A stretch of 5,973 bases of DNA from positions 1 to 5,973 of the forward strand of contig JAHWKP010000105.1 of NCBI GenBank assembly GCA_019347775.1, in the 5' to 3' direction. The DNA comes from Actinomycetota bacterium (GTDB taxonomy: Bacteria; Actinomycetota; Acidimicrobiia; Acidimicrobiales; JAHWKP01). Positions within the stretch are counted from its first letter, which is position 1. Each line of letters begins with the position of its first letter. Shown here in pieces: positions 1 to 5,912 of this stretch. The translations under genes and the position numbers were made by a program. Below the pieces are notes generated by a model that made no database searches, was not told the origin of the DNA, and saw only the letters and a program-made list of their open reading frames with translations.

Positions 1-42
1 AAGGCGTTGCAGCGCAGCCAGCACGTCGGCATGGGCCACTAA
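1..42 (+). CDS. 3' end of an upstream gene, probably GuaB3-type IMP dehydrogenase family protein
   Basis: Reading frame 1 is open from the window edge to a TAA at 40-42 and encodes KALQRSQHVGMGH. A short tail ending in a Gln-x-x-Val-Gly-Met-Gly pattern is what I remember at the C-terminus of actinobacterial GuaB3/IMP dehydrogenase-related proteins, and such genes often sit directly before guaA. Only 13 residues are visible, so the family call rests mainly on context plus this weak tail match. The stop lies 22 bases before the guaA start, which suggests co-transcription with guaA. It could instead be the end of an unrelated gene; the frame being coding is more secure than its name. Confidence 0.5.
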   Translation, partial: KALQRSQHVGMGH

Positions 43-59
43 CCAGCCGGTTGGCTGGT
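42..59 (+). promoter_or_regulatory. Hairpin in the guaA leader overlapping the ribosome binding site
   Basis: A perfect 7-bp inverted repeat is present: ACCAGCC at 42-48, loop GGTT at 49-52, and GGCTGGT at 53-59. It begins on the last base of the upstream stop codon. No T-run follows, so it is not a classical intrinsic terminator. The only Shine-Dalgarno-like sequence for guaA, GGTGA at 57-61, has its first three bases in the 3' arm, so folding would partly hide the ribosome binding site. The structure is seen directly; a regulatory role is inference. Confidence 0.4.
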
Positions 60-64
60 GAGAG

Positions 65-1606
65 ATGAGTGAAGACGGACAAGTCGTACTGGTAGTTGAC
101 TTTGGGGCGCAGTATGCGCAGTTGATTGCGCGGCGGGTGCGGGAGGCGCGGGTTTACTCGGAGATCGTTCCGCACACGATCACGGCGGAGGAGATCCGGG
201 CGCGGCGACCCGCGGGTTTGATCCTGTCGGGGGGTCCCAAGTCGGTTCACGTGCCGGGCGCCCCGCAGCTCGATCCGCACATTTACGACGCGGACGTTCC
301 TCTCCTGGGCATCTGTTACGGAGCCCAGCTCGTTGCGCAACAACTAGGCGGTGAGGTGAGCCCCACGGGCAAGGGCGAGTACGGGCGGACTTCGCTGGCC
401 GTCACGAACTCGTCGAGGATTCTCGGCGACCTGCCGCCGACCAGCAACGTTTGGATGAGCCACTTCGACTCGATCACCGCCGCGCCTGAAGGGTTCGCGG
501 TCACGGCCTCGACGGCGGAGGTGCCGGTTGCCGTCCTGGAAGATTCCGGGCGGGCGATATACGGCGTGCAGTTCCATCCGGAAGTGGCCCACACCGAGCG
601 CGGTCAGCAGGTACTCGAGCGTTTCTTGTTCGACGTGTGCGGGTGCCGGCCCACCTGGACCATGACCAATGTCATCGATTCGTCGATGGAAGCCATCCGC
701 GCACAGGTCGGCAAGGAGCGGGTGATCTGTGGGCTCAGCGGCGGCGTGGACTCCGCCGTGGCGGCCGCGCTCGTCCACCGCGCCGTCGGAGACCAGCTGA
801 CGTGCGTCTTCGTCGACACGGGGATGATGAGGGAGGGCGAAGCCGAACAGGTCACCGAGACCTTCCGTGGCCAGTTCCATGTCGAGCTGGTGCACGTGAA
901 GGCGGCGGATCGCTTCATAGAAGCCCTCAACGACATCGACGATCCGGAACGCAAGCGCAAGATCATCGGCGAGACCTTCATCCGAGTCTTCGAGGAGACG
1001 GCCTCGCAGTTCGAGGACGCTCGGTTCCTGGTGCAGGGCACGCTCTATCCGGACATCATCGAATCGGGCACGTCCGACGCCGCCAAAATCAAGAGCCACC
1101 ACAACGTCGGCGGTCTGCCGGAGGACATGAACTTCGAGCTGGTCGAGCCGTTGCGCAACCTCTTCAAGGACGAGGTGCGCACGGTCGGCGAGGAACTCGG
1201 GCTGCCGGAGGAGATCGTATGGCGCCAGCCCTTCCCGGGCCCAGGCCTAGCGGTTCGGATCATCGGCACGATCACTCGCGAGCGACTGGAGACCCTTCGG
1301 GCCGCCGACGCCATCGTCACCGAGGAGATCCGTCGGGCGGGCCTGTACCGCGAGCTCTGGCAGAGCTTCGCCATCCTCCCTGCGACGGTGCACAGCGTCG
1401 GGGTGATGGGCGACGAGCGCACCTACGCCCACCCGATCATCATCAGGGCAGTCACGTCCGACGACGCGATGACCGCCGACTGGGCCCGCCTGCCCTACGA
1501 GGTGCTGGAGCGCCTGTCGAGCCGCATCATCAACGAGGTCCCGGGCGTTAATCGGGTGGCCTTCGACATCACGTCGAAGCCTCCAGGCACCATCGAGTGG
1601 GAGTGA
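65..1606 (+). CDS. guaA: GMP synthase (glutamine-hydrolysing)
   Basis: Cytoplasmic enzyme of the last step of de novo GMP synthesis: XMP + ATP + glutamine to GMP + AMP + PPi + glutamate. The 513-residue protein has the family's usual length and order. Residues about 8-195 are a class I glutamine amidotransferase domain, with nucleophile Cys84 in GICYGAQ and His171 and Glu173 in FHPEV. Residues about 200-390 are the ATP pyrophosphatase domain, with the PP-loop SGGVDS at 225-230. The C-terminal dimerisation domain ends in the characteristic KPPGTIEWE. The ATG at 65 puts the amidotransferase core (VDFGAQYAQ) near the N-terminus as expected, and GGTGA at 57-61 is a close-set ribosome binding site. 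The gene follows a probable guaB3 end and its stop overlaps the pcrA start, so it is likely mid-operon. No catalytic residue is missing. Confidence 0.98.
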   Translation: MSEDGQVVLVVDFGAQYAQLIARRVREARVYSEIVPHTITAEEIRARRPAGLILSGGPKSVHVPGAPQLDPHIYDADVPLLGICYGAQLVAQQLGGEVSPTGKGEYGRTSLAVTNSSRILGDLPPTSNVWMSHFDSITAAPEGFAVTASTAEVPVAVLEDSGRAIYGVQFHPEVAHTERGQQVLERFLFDVCGCRPTWTMTNVIDSSMEAIRAQVGKERVICGLSGGVDSAVAAALVHRAVGDQLTCVFVDTGMMREGEAEQVTETFRGQFHVELVHVKAADRFIEALNDIDDPERKRKIIGETFIRVFEETASQFEDARFLVQGTLYPDIIESGTSDAAKIKSHHNVGGLPEDMNFELVEPLRNLFKDEVRTVGEELGLPEEIVWRQPFPGPGLAVRIIGTITRERLETLRAADAIVTEEIRRAGLYRELWQSFAILPATVHSVGVMGDERTYAHPIIIRAVTSDDAMTADWARLPYEVLERLSSRIINEVPGVNRVAFDITSKPPGTIEWE

Positions 1607-3819
1607 GAGTCGAAGACCAGCTTCTGGCGGACCTGAACCCGGTCCAGCATGAGGCCGTCACCCACCCGGGCGGGCCGCTGCTCGTGGTGGCCGGCGCCGG
1701 ATCTGGAAAGACCCGGGTACTTACTCACCGCATCGCCTGGCTGATTCAGGACCAAGGGGTCTCGCCGTTCGAGATCCTGGCGATCACGTTCACCAACAAG
1801 GCAGCCGACGAGATGCGCCGGCGAGTGGCGGGCCTGGTCGGTCCCGTGGCCCTGAAGATGTGGGTATCCACGTTCCACTCTGCGTGTGTGCGGATCCTGC
1901 GACGGGAGGCGGAGGCGGTCGGGTTCCCGTCGTCGTTCACTATCTACGACCAAGCCGATGCGGTGCGGCTGACGGGTTACGTGATCCGGGATCTCGGCCT
2001 CGACGCCAAGAAGTTCCCGGCGCGCAAAATCCACGCCACGATCAGCGCGGCCAAGAACGAAATGATCAGTCCCAAGCAGTATGCCGACTCGGTCGATGGC
2101 TTCCTGGAGAACAAGATCGCGGAGGCTTACCGGATCTACCAAGAGCGCTTGGTGGCCGCCGGGGCTATGGACTTCGACGACCTGCTCGGTGTGACGGTCA
2201 GGCTGTTCAGGGACCGACCCGACATCCTCCTCCACTACCAGGAGCGCTTTCGGCACCTCCTGGTAGATGAGTTTCAGGACACCAACGCTGCCCAGAACGA
2301 ACTAGTCGTGTCACTCGCCCGTAAGCAACGCAACGTCATGGTCGTCGGAGACTCGGACCAGTCGGTGTACCGCTTCCGCGGCGCCGACATCCGCAACATC
2401 CTCAAGTTCGAAGAGGCGTTCCCGGACTCGACGGTGATCGTGCTCGAGCAGAACTACCGGTCGACGCAGACGATTCTCAACGCCGCCAACGCCGTCATCG
2501 CCAACAATCTCATGCGCAAACCCAAGGCGCTGTGGACCGAGCAGGTCGGGGGAGAGCTGATCTCCCGTTACCACGCCGAGGACGAGCGCGACGAGGCCTC
2601 GTGGATCGTGGACGAGATCCGTCGCCAGAAGCGTGAGAACGACTACCGGTGGGGCGACATGGCCGTCTTCTACCGCACCAACGCCCAGAGCCGGGCCATC
2701 GAAGAAGAGCTGGCCAAGCGCGACGTGCCCTACCAAGTGGTCGGGGGCACGAAGTTCTTCGACCGCCGCGAGGTGAAGGACCTGCTCGCCTACCTGAAGG
2801 CCGTCGTCAACCCGGCCGACGAGGTCTCGCTCAAGCGGATCGTCAACGTTCCCAAGCGCGGGGTGGGCGACACCAGCATCGCCAGGCTCGACGCCTTCGC
2901 CCAGTCGCACGGTATGCCCTTCGCCGACTCCCTGCGCCATGCCGGTGAAGCGGGCGTGGCCAAGGCGGCCCAGCGGGGCCTCTCGGAGGTCGACACCCTT
3001 TTGGACTCGCTTCGCGGCCTCGTCCCCATCGGTCCGGCCCGGGTGCTGGAGGAAGTTGCAGCGCGTACGGGCTACGTCGACGAGCTCGAGGCCGAGAACA
3101 GCGTCGAGGCAGCCGGGCGGCTGGAAAACATCCAGGAGCTCATCGGCAACGCCCGGGAGTACGAGACCGTCGACGACTTCCTGGAGGCGGTGAGCCTGGT
3201 CGCTGACGTCGACGAGATGGACGAGGACGACAGCGGCGTGATCCTCATGACCCTGCACACCGCCAAAGGCCTCGAGTTCCCGATCGTGTTCCTCGCCGGC
3301 CTGGAGGATGGCGTGTTCCCCCACCTGCGTTCGCTGGGCGATCCCGACGAGATGGAAGAGGAGCGCCGCCTCTGTTACGTGGGCATCACCCGCGCGCGCG
3401 AGCACCTCTACCTTTCGCACGCTTGGTGCCGCACCCTTTGGGGAACGTCGAGCTACAACCCGCCGAGCCGCTTTCTCGATGAAATCCCCGAGGAGCTCAT
3501 GAACTCACTGGGTGGCGAGCAGCTCCGCCGTACCCGCTCTCGTTCGCGGCTGTCAGGCGATCGCGACGATCACCGGGGGCCGGGGTGGCGCCGCGACGAC
3601 ATGGTCGAGACCGCCATCCGCCGGTCGCAGCCCACCAGCACGGGCGCTGAGGACCTGGCCCTGCGAGCCGGCGAGGACGTGGTCCACGACAAGTGGGGCG
3701 AGGGCGTCATCATCGCCGTCACCGGCACGGGCGACAAGGCCGAGGCCCATGTCCGTTTCCCCAGCGTCGGCGAGAAGCGCCTTCTGCTGGCGTGGGCTCC
3801 GCTGCGGCGGCCTACCTGA
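1603..3819 (+). CDS. pcrA: ATP-dependent DNA helicase PcrA/UvrD
   Basis: Superfamily 1A 3'-5' DNA helicase used in excision repair, replication-fork clearance and transcription-coupled repair. Positions below count from the upstream in-frame GTG at 1597 (740 residues). All hallmark motifs are visible: Q-motif LNPVQ (13-17), Walker A AGAGSGKT (32-39), motif Ia TFTNKAADEM (64-73), Walker B DEFQD (224-228), motif III GDSDQSVYRFRGAD (251-264), motif IV QNYRS (285-289), motif V TLHTAKGLE (552-560) and motif VI YVGITRAR (594-601). A low-complexity Arg-rich linker (about 640-690) leads to a C-terminal Tudor-like segment (VVHDKWGEGVI to the end) that in PcrA/UvrD binds RNA polymerase. The GTG at 1603 overlaps the guaA stop as GTGA, typical of coupled genes, so I prefer it; 1597 would add two residues. 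Neither has a strong ribosome binding site. Confidence 0.96.
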   Translation: MRVEDQLLADLNPVQHEAVTHPGGPLLVVAGAGSGKTRVLTHRIAWLIQDQGVSPFEILAITFTNKAADEMRRRVAGLVGPVALKMWVSTFHSACVRILRREAEAVGFPSSFTIYDQADAVRLTGYVIRDLGLDAKKFPARKIHATISAAKNEMISPKQYADSVDGFLENKIAEAYRIYQERLVAAGAMDFDDLLGVTVRLFRDRPDILLHYQERFRHLLVDEFQDTNAAQNELVVSLARKQRNVMVVGDSDQSVYRFRGADIRNILKFEEAFPDSTVIVLEQNYRSTQTILNAANAVIANNLMRKPKALWTEQVGGELISRYHAEDERDEASWIVDEIRRQKRENDYRWGDMAVFYRTNAQSRAIEEELAKRDVPYQVVGGTKFFDRREVKDLLAYLKAVVNPADEVSLKRIVNVPKRGVGDTSIARLDAFAQSHGMPFADSLRHAGEAGVAKAAQRGLSEVDTLLDSLRGLVPIGPARVLEEVAARTGYVDELEAENSVEAAGRLENIQELIGNAREYETVDDFLEAVSLVADVDEMDEDDSGVILMTLHTAKGLEFPIVFLAGLEDGVFPHLRSLGDPDEMEEERRLCYVGITRAREHLYLSHAWCRTLWGTSSYNPPSRFLDEIPEELMNSLGGEQLRRTRSRSRLSGDRDDHRGPGWRRDDMVETAIRRSQPTSTGAEDLALRAGEDVVHDKWGEGVIIAVTGTGDKAEAHVRFPSVGEKRLLLAWAPLRRPT

Positions 3820-3841
3820 ACCGGTTACGCCGACTGGCGTA
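3819..3841. terminator. Candidate bidirectional terminator hairpin between convergent genes
   Basis: Only five bases (3820-3824) separate the pcrA stop from the stop of the minus-strand gene. The hairpin TACGCC (3826-3831), loop GACT (3832-3835), GGCGTA (3836-3841) lies just past the pcrA stop and includes the minus-strand stop codon. An 8-bp palindrome AACCGGTT (3819-3826) abuts it. There is no T-tract on either strand, so calling this a terminator rests on position and symmetry. Confidence 0.3.
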
Positions 3842-4250
3842 GGTCAACTACGACGATGCCGTCGCGGACTTCGGCGGGGTAACGGGGGTTATCCGGGCAC
3901 TCCCTCCGGAACTTGCTTGCGCGGCGATCCCAGTCCAGCGAGCAATCCCCTTCGGGAGAGTGAACCTGGACGGCCGACCACCCGCTCTCAGGATCGTCGC
4001 CCTCGTGGAGGACCCAGATGTCGCGGCCCCGCCCATCGCCTCCCTGTTCCAGGGGATCCTGGAACAGAAGTGGACCACTTTCTTCGATCGTCTCGGCCAG
4101 TCGCTCCGCATCTCCGACCTCGAAGGTTTCGTCGCCCACGTTGCGGGCCACGTCGGGATCGCTCGCTAGGCGGAGCACACCGAACACGAGCGCCGCTGCC
4201 AGCACTACGGCACCGACGGCGGCCAAGACCAGAGTTGTTCCTCGCGACAC
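3825..4250 (-). CDS. Membrane-anchored small protein with a degenerate (ligand-less) Rieske-like domain
   Basis: The 141-residue protein starts at GTG (4250-4248). Residues about 5-28 are a single hydrophobic segment after a short MSRGTT, so it is probably a signal anchor with the rest outside the membrane. The outer part resembles a Rieske fold: LLFQDP (61-66), DIWVLHEG (77-84), then GDCSLDWD (101-108), FRRECP (114-119) and a terminal YPAEVRDGIVVVDL. Compared with the canonical boxes CTHxGC and CPCHG, the disulfide cysteines remain (Cys103, Cys118) while the ligand positions read Ser, Glu, Arg and Pro. An iron-sulfur cluster is therefore unlikely. This is a pattern-based comparison by eye. 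The gene runs against its neighbours, converging with pcrA and diverging from the B12 subunit gene. The function is unknown; a structural or redox-disulfide role on the outer face of the membrane is possible. That the ORF is real is more certain than the fold. Confidence 0.75.
   Translation of the reverse strand: MSRGTTLVLAAVGAVVLAAALVFGVLRLASDPDVARNVGDETFEVGDAERLAETIEESGPLLFQDPLEQGGDGRGRDIWVLHEGDDPESGWSAVQVHSPEGDCSLDWDRRASKFRRECPDNPRYPAEVRDGIVVVDLRQSA
4044..4067. repeat. Perfect 10-bp inverted repeat inside the Rieske-like gene
   Basis: CTGTTCCAGG (4044-4053) and CCTGGAACAG (4058-4067) are exact reverse complements around a 4-base spacer (GGAT). On the minus strand this segment encodes LFQDPLEQ of the Rieske-like protein, so the symmetry lies within codons and could fold in that mRNA or be a protein-binding palindrome. 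It does not match a regulator operator I can name. Confidence 0.55.
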
Positions 4251-4261
4251 GCACGTAGTAT
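4235..4261 (+). promoter_or_regulatory. Candidate promoter for the B12 subunit-sucC operon
   Basis: TAGTAT at 4256-4261 fits the TANNNT -10 pattern common in Actinobacteria. TTGTTC at 4235-4240 could be a -35 element, although the 15-base spacing is short. Nine bases separate the -10 from the ATG at 4271, and no Shine-Dalgarno sequence is present (the spacer is GTCTCCCCG). Transcription could therefore begin at or beside the start codon, giving a leaderless mRNA. The motifs are seen; activity is inferred. Confidence 0.38.
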
Positions 4262-4262
4262 G

Positions 4263-4269
4263 TCTCCCC
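4263..4269 (-). promoter_or_regulatory. Possible ribosome binding site of the Rieske-like gene
   Basis: On the minus strand GGGGAGA (4269 down to 4263) is purine-rich and Shine-Dalgarno-like, but the gap to the GTG start at 4250 is about 13 bases, longer than ideal. It lies in the 20-base gap beside the start codon of the divergent gene. It supports the 4250 start only weakly. Confidence 0.3.
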
Positions 4270-4270
4270 G

Positions 4271-4693
4271 ATGGAGCGCACCTATCGCGTCGTGGTGGCC
4301 AAGCCAGGCCTCGACGGCCATGATCGCGGTGCCAAGGTGATAGCCCGTGCGCTGCGCGATGCCGGCTTCGAGGTCATCTACACGGGCTTGCGACAGACGC
4401 CCGAACAGGTCGTCGAAGCGGTCGTCCAGGAAGATGCCGACGCCTTGGGCCTGTCGCTTCTCTCCGGTGCGCACATGACGCTGTTTCCCAAAGTCCTCGA
4501 GGCGCTGAAGTCCCGGGGACTCGAGGACGTGCTGTTGTTCGGAGGCGGGATCATCCCCGACCACGACATACCGAAGCTCGAGGAGATGGGAGTCGCCCGC
4601 GTCTTCACGCCCGGCGCCGCACCCCTGTCCGAGATCACGAGTTGGCTGGCCGATGCACTCGACAAACGAGAGAAGACGCTGGCCGCCAACTAA
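4271..4693 (+). CDS. Stand-alone cobalamin-binding subunit of an acyl-CoA mutase (methylmalonyl-CoA or isobutyryl-CoA type)
   Basis: A 140-residue, single-domain Rossmann-like B12-binding protein corresponding to the C-terminal part of methylmalonyl-CoA mutase or to the separate small subunits of IcmB type (also about 135-140 residues). The base-off/His-on signature is intact: DGHDRG at 15-20 (Asp15, lower axial ligand His17, Gly20), SLLSGAH at 62-68 and the GGG loop at 91-93, followed by the typical GVARVFTPG. It must pair with a catalytic TIM-barrel subunit that is not in this window, so the substrate (methylmalonyl-, isobutyryl- or a hydroxyacyl-CoA) cannot be fixed from this gene alone. 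The ATG at 4271 starts just before the first beta strand. Its stop overlaps the sucC start by one base (TAATG), which favours a role in making succinyl-CoA; that is inference. Confidence 0.9.
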   Translation: MERTYRVVVAKPGLDGHDRGAKVIARALRDAGFEVIYTGLRQTPEQVVEAVVQEDADALGLSLLSGAHMTLFPKVLEALKSRGLEDVLLFGGGIIPDHDIPKLEEMGVARVFTPGAAPLSEITSWLADALDKREKTLAAN

Positions 4694-5841
4694 TGGATCT
4701 ATTCGAATACCAGGGGAAGCAGTACTTCGCGCGGTTTGGGATCCCGGTTTCCGACGGGCGGCCTGCGGACACCGTCGATGAGGCTGTGGCCGCAGCGGAA
4801 GCGGTTGGCTATCCAGCGGTAGTCAAGGCCCAGGTGCAGGTGGGGGGGCGGGGCAAGGCAGGGGGTATCAAGCTCGGCGACAACGTCGAGGAAGTCCGCA
4901 CCCACGCCACCGCCATCCTCGGAATGGACATCAAGGGCCATGTGGTCAAGCGGCTATGGGTCGAGAGGGCCACCGACATCGCCGAGGAGTACTACGCCAG
5001 CTTTACCCTCGACCGAGCCGCCAAAAAGCACCTGGCCATGGTCTCGGCCAAGGGGGGTGTCGATATCGAAGCCGTCGCCGAAGAAGATCCTGGAGCGATC
5101 GCCCGGCTGCACATCGACCCCGTCGACGGGCTGACTTCGGCAGATGCCCGCGACCTCGTCGACCAAGCCGGCCTGAACGAAAAGGCGCGGGACGGCGCCG
5201 CCGACTTGCTCATGAAGTTGTACAGGTGCTTCACGGAGGGCGACTGTGACCTGGCCGAGGTCAATCCGTTGGTGTTGACCACCGACGGACGCGTTCACGC
5301 CCTCGACGCCAAAGTGACTCTTGACGACAACGCCGCCTTCCGCCACCCCGAGTGGGACGAGTACCGCTCGATGCAGGTGATGGACGAGCGCGAGCGGATG
5401 GCCAGGGAGCGGGGGTTGCAGTACATCGGCCTCGACGGCTCCGTCGGGATTCTCGCCAACGGCGCCGGCCTCGCTATGAGCACCCTCGACGTCGTGAACC
5501 AGGTCGGCGGCGACGCCGCCAACTTCCTCGACATAGGCGGAGGCGCAAATGCCGATGTCGTCGCATCGGCCTTGGAGGTCATCGATTCGGATCCTCGGGT
5601 GAAGTCGATCTTCATCAACATCTTCGGAGGGGTAACGCGCGGTGAAGAGGTGGCCAACGGGATCGTCGAAGGGATGTCCCGCGTCGACATCTCGGCACCG
5701 ATCGTCATACGCCTGGACGGCACCAACGCGGACCAAGGCCGGGCGATCCTGGCCGAGCACGAGTCGGACTCGCTGATCTCGCGCCCCACCATGATCGAAG
5801 CCGCCAAGAAAGCCGTCGAACTGGCGAAAGCTCGGGCGTGA
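4693..5841 (+). CDS. sucC: Succinyl-CoA synthetase (ADP-forming), beta subunit
   Basis: Beta subunit of succinate-CoA ligase, the TCA-cycle enzyme interconverting succinyl-CoA + ADP (or GDP) + Pi and succinate + CoA + ATP (or GTP). The 382 residues compare with about 388 in E. coli. An N-terminal ATP-grasp region (about 1-240) starts with the canonical MDLFEYQGK and has the nucleotide loop GGRGKAGG (51-58) and the metal-binding LAEVNPLVLT (187-196) with Asp205 in ALDAK. The C-terminal ligase domain carries LANGAGLAM (254-262), FLDIGGGA (278-285) and NIFGGVTRG (309-317). An upstream in-frame ATG at 4642 would add 17 residues not matching the family and overlap the previous gene; the ATG at 4693 gives the family N-terminus and a TAATG stop/start overlap. 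There is no clear ribosome binding site, so translational coupling is likely. The alpha subunit gene sucD, normally next, does not follow. Confidence 0.97.
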   Translation: MDLFEYQGKQYFARFGIPVSDGRPADTVDEAVAAAEAVGYPAVVKAQVQVGGRGKAGGIKLGDNVEEVRTHATAILGMDIKGHVVKRLWVERATDIAEEYYASFTLDRAAKKHLAMVSAKGGVDIEAVAEEDPGAIARLHIDPVDGLTSADARDLVDQAGLNEKARDGAADLLMKLYRCFTEGDCDLAEVNPLVLTTDGRVHALDAKVTLDDNAAFRHPEWDEYRSMQVMDERERMARERGLQYIGLDGSVGILANGAGLAMSTLDVVNQVGGDAANFLDIGGGANADVVASALEVIDSDPRVKSIFINIFGGVTRGEEVANGIVEGMSRVDISAPIVIRLDGTNADQGRAILAEHESDSLISRPTMIEAAKKAVELAKARA

Positions 5842-5865
5842 TGTACCGCTTGATGTTGACGACGG

Positions 5866-5896
5866 CCGGGCGCCGGGGAGGGACCCGGCGCTCCGG
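5866..5896 (+). terminator. Strong GC hairpin after sucC, possible terminator or leader structure
   Basis: A 12-bp stem with one bulged T (5892) pairs 5866-5877 with 5884-5896 around the loop GAGGGA (5878-5883). All twelve pairs are G-C. There is no T-run after it, as is common for high-G+C terminators, so factor-independent termination is uncertain. Its last two bases belong to GGAGGAG (5895-5901), the ribosome binding site candidate of the next gene, so it could also damp translation of that gene. Confidence 0.45.
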
Positions 5897-5912
5897 AGGA
5901 GCCTGGGTTGGG

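Noticed and set aside
42..64. Guanine/purine riboswitch upstream of guaA
   Set aside because: The gap is only about 22 bases and holds a single short hairpin. A purine riboswitch needs a three-way junction of roughly 65 bases or more.
344..1102. Long minus-strand open frame (252 codons) inside guaA
   Set aside because: It lies fully antisense to a gene with complete GMP synthase motifs, and its translation is rich in Arg, His, Asp and Gly without any recognisable domain, as expected for a shadow frame in high-G+C DNA.
637..1551. 304-codon plus-strand frame overlapping guaA in another phase
   Set aside because: The product is an Arg/Gly/Pro-rich string typical of a shifted frame of a high-G+C gene; the guaA frame explains the region fully.
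2311..3420. 369-codon minus-strand frame inside pcrA
   Set aside because: It is antisense to the helicase core with all its conserved motifs. Its length follows from the G+C-rich third positions of the real gene, and no motif or start context supports it.
3960..4169. 69-codon plus-strand frame antisense to the Rieske-like gene, with fairly protein-like composition
   Set aside because: There is no ribosome binding site and no family resemblance. The minus-strand frame has a membrane segment and Rieske-like motifs over its whole length, so this is taken as its mirror.
3512..4258. 248-codon plus-strand frame across the pcrA end and the Rieske-like gene
   Set aside because: It spans two convergent genes and is Arg/Pro/Ser-rich. 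The pcrA Tudor-like tail and the minus-strand protein are both better supported.
4642..4692. Upstream ATG extending sucC by 17 residues
   Set aside because: The extra residues do not match the SucC family and would overlap the B12 subunit gene by 52 bases. The ATG at 4693 gives the canonical MDLFEYQGK start and a stop/start overlap.
4954..5760. 268-codon minus-strand frame inside sucC
   Set aside because: It is antisense to a complete sucC with all its family motifs; there is no independent support.
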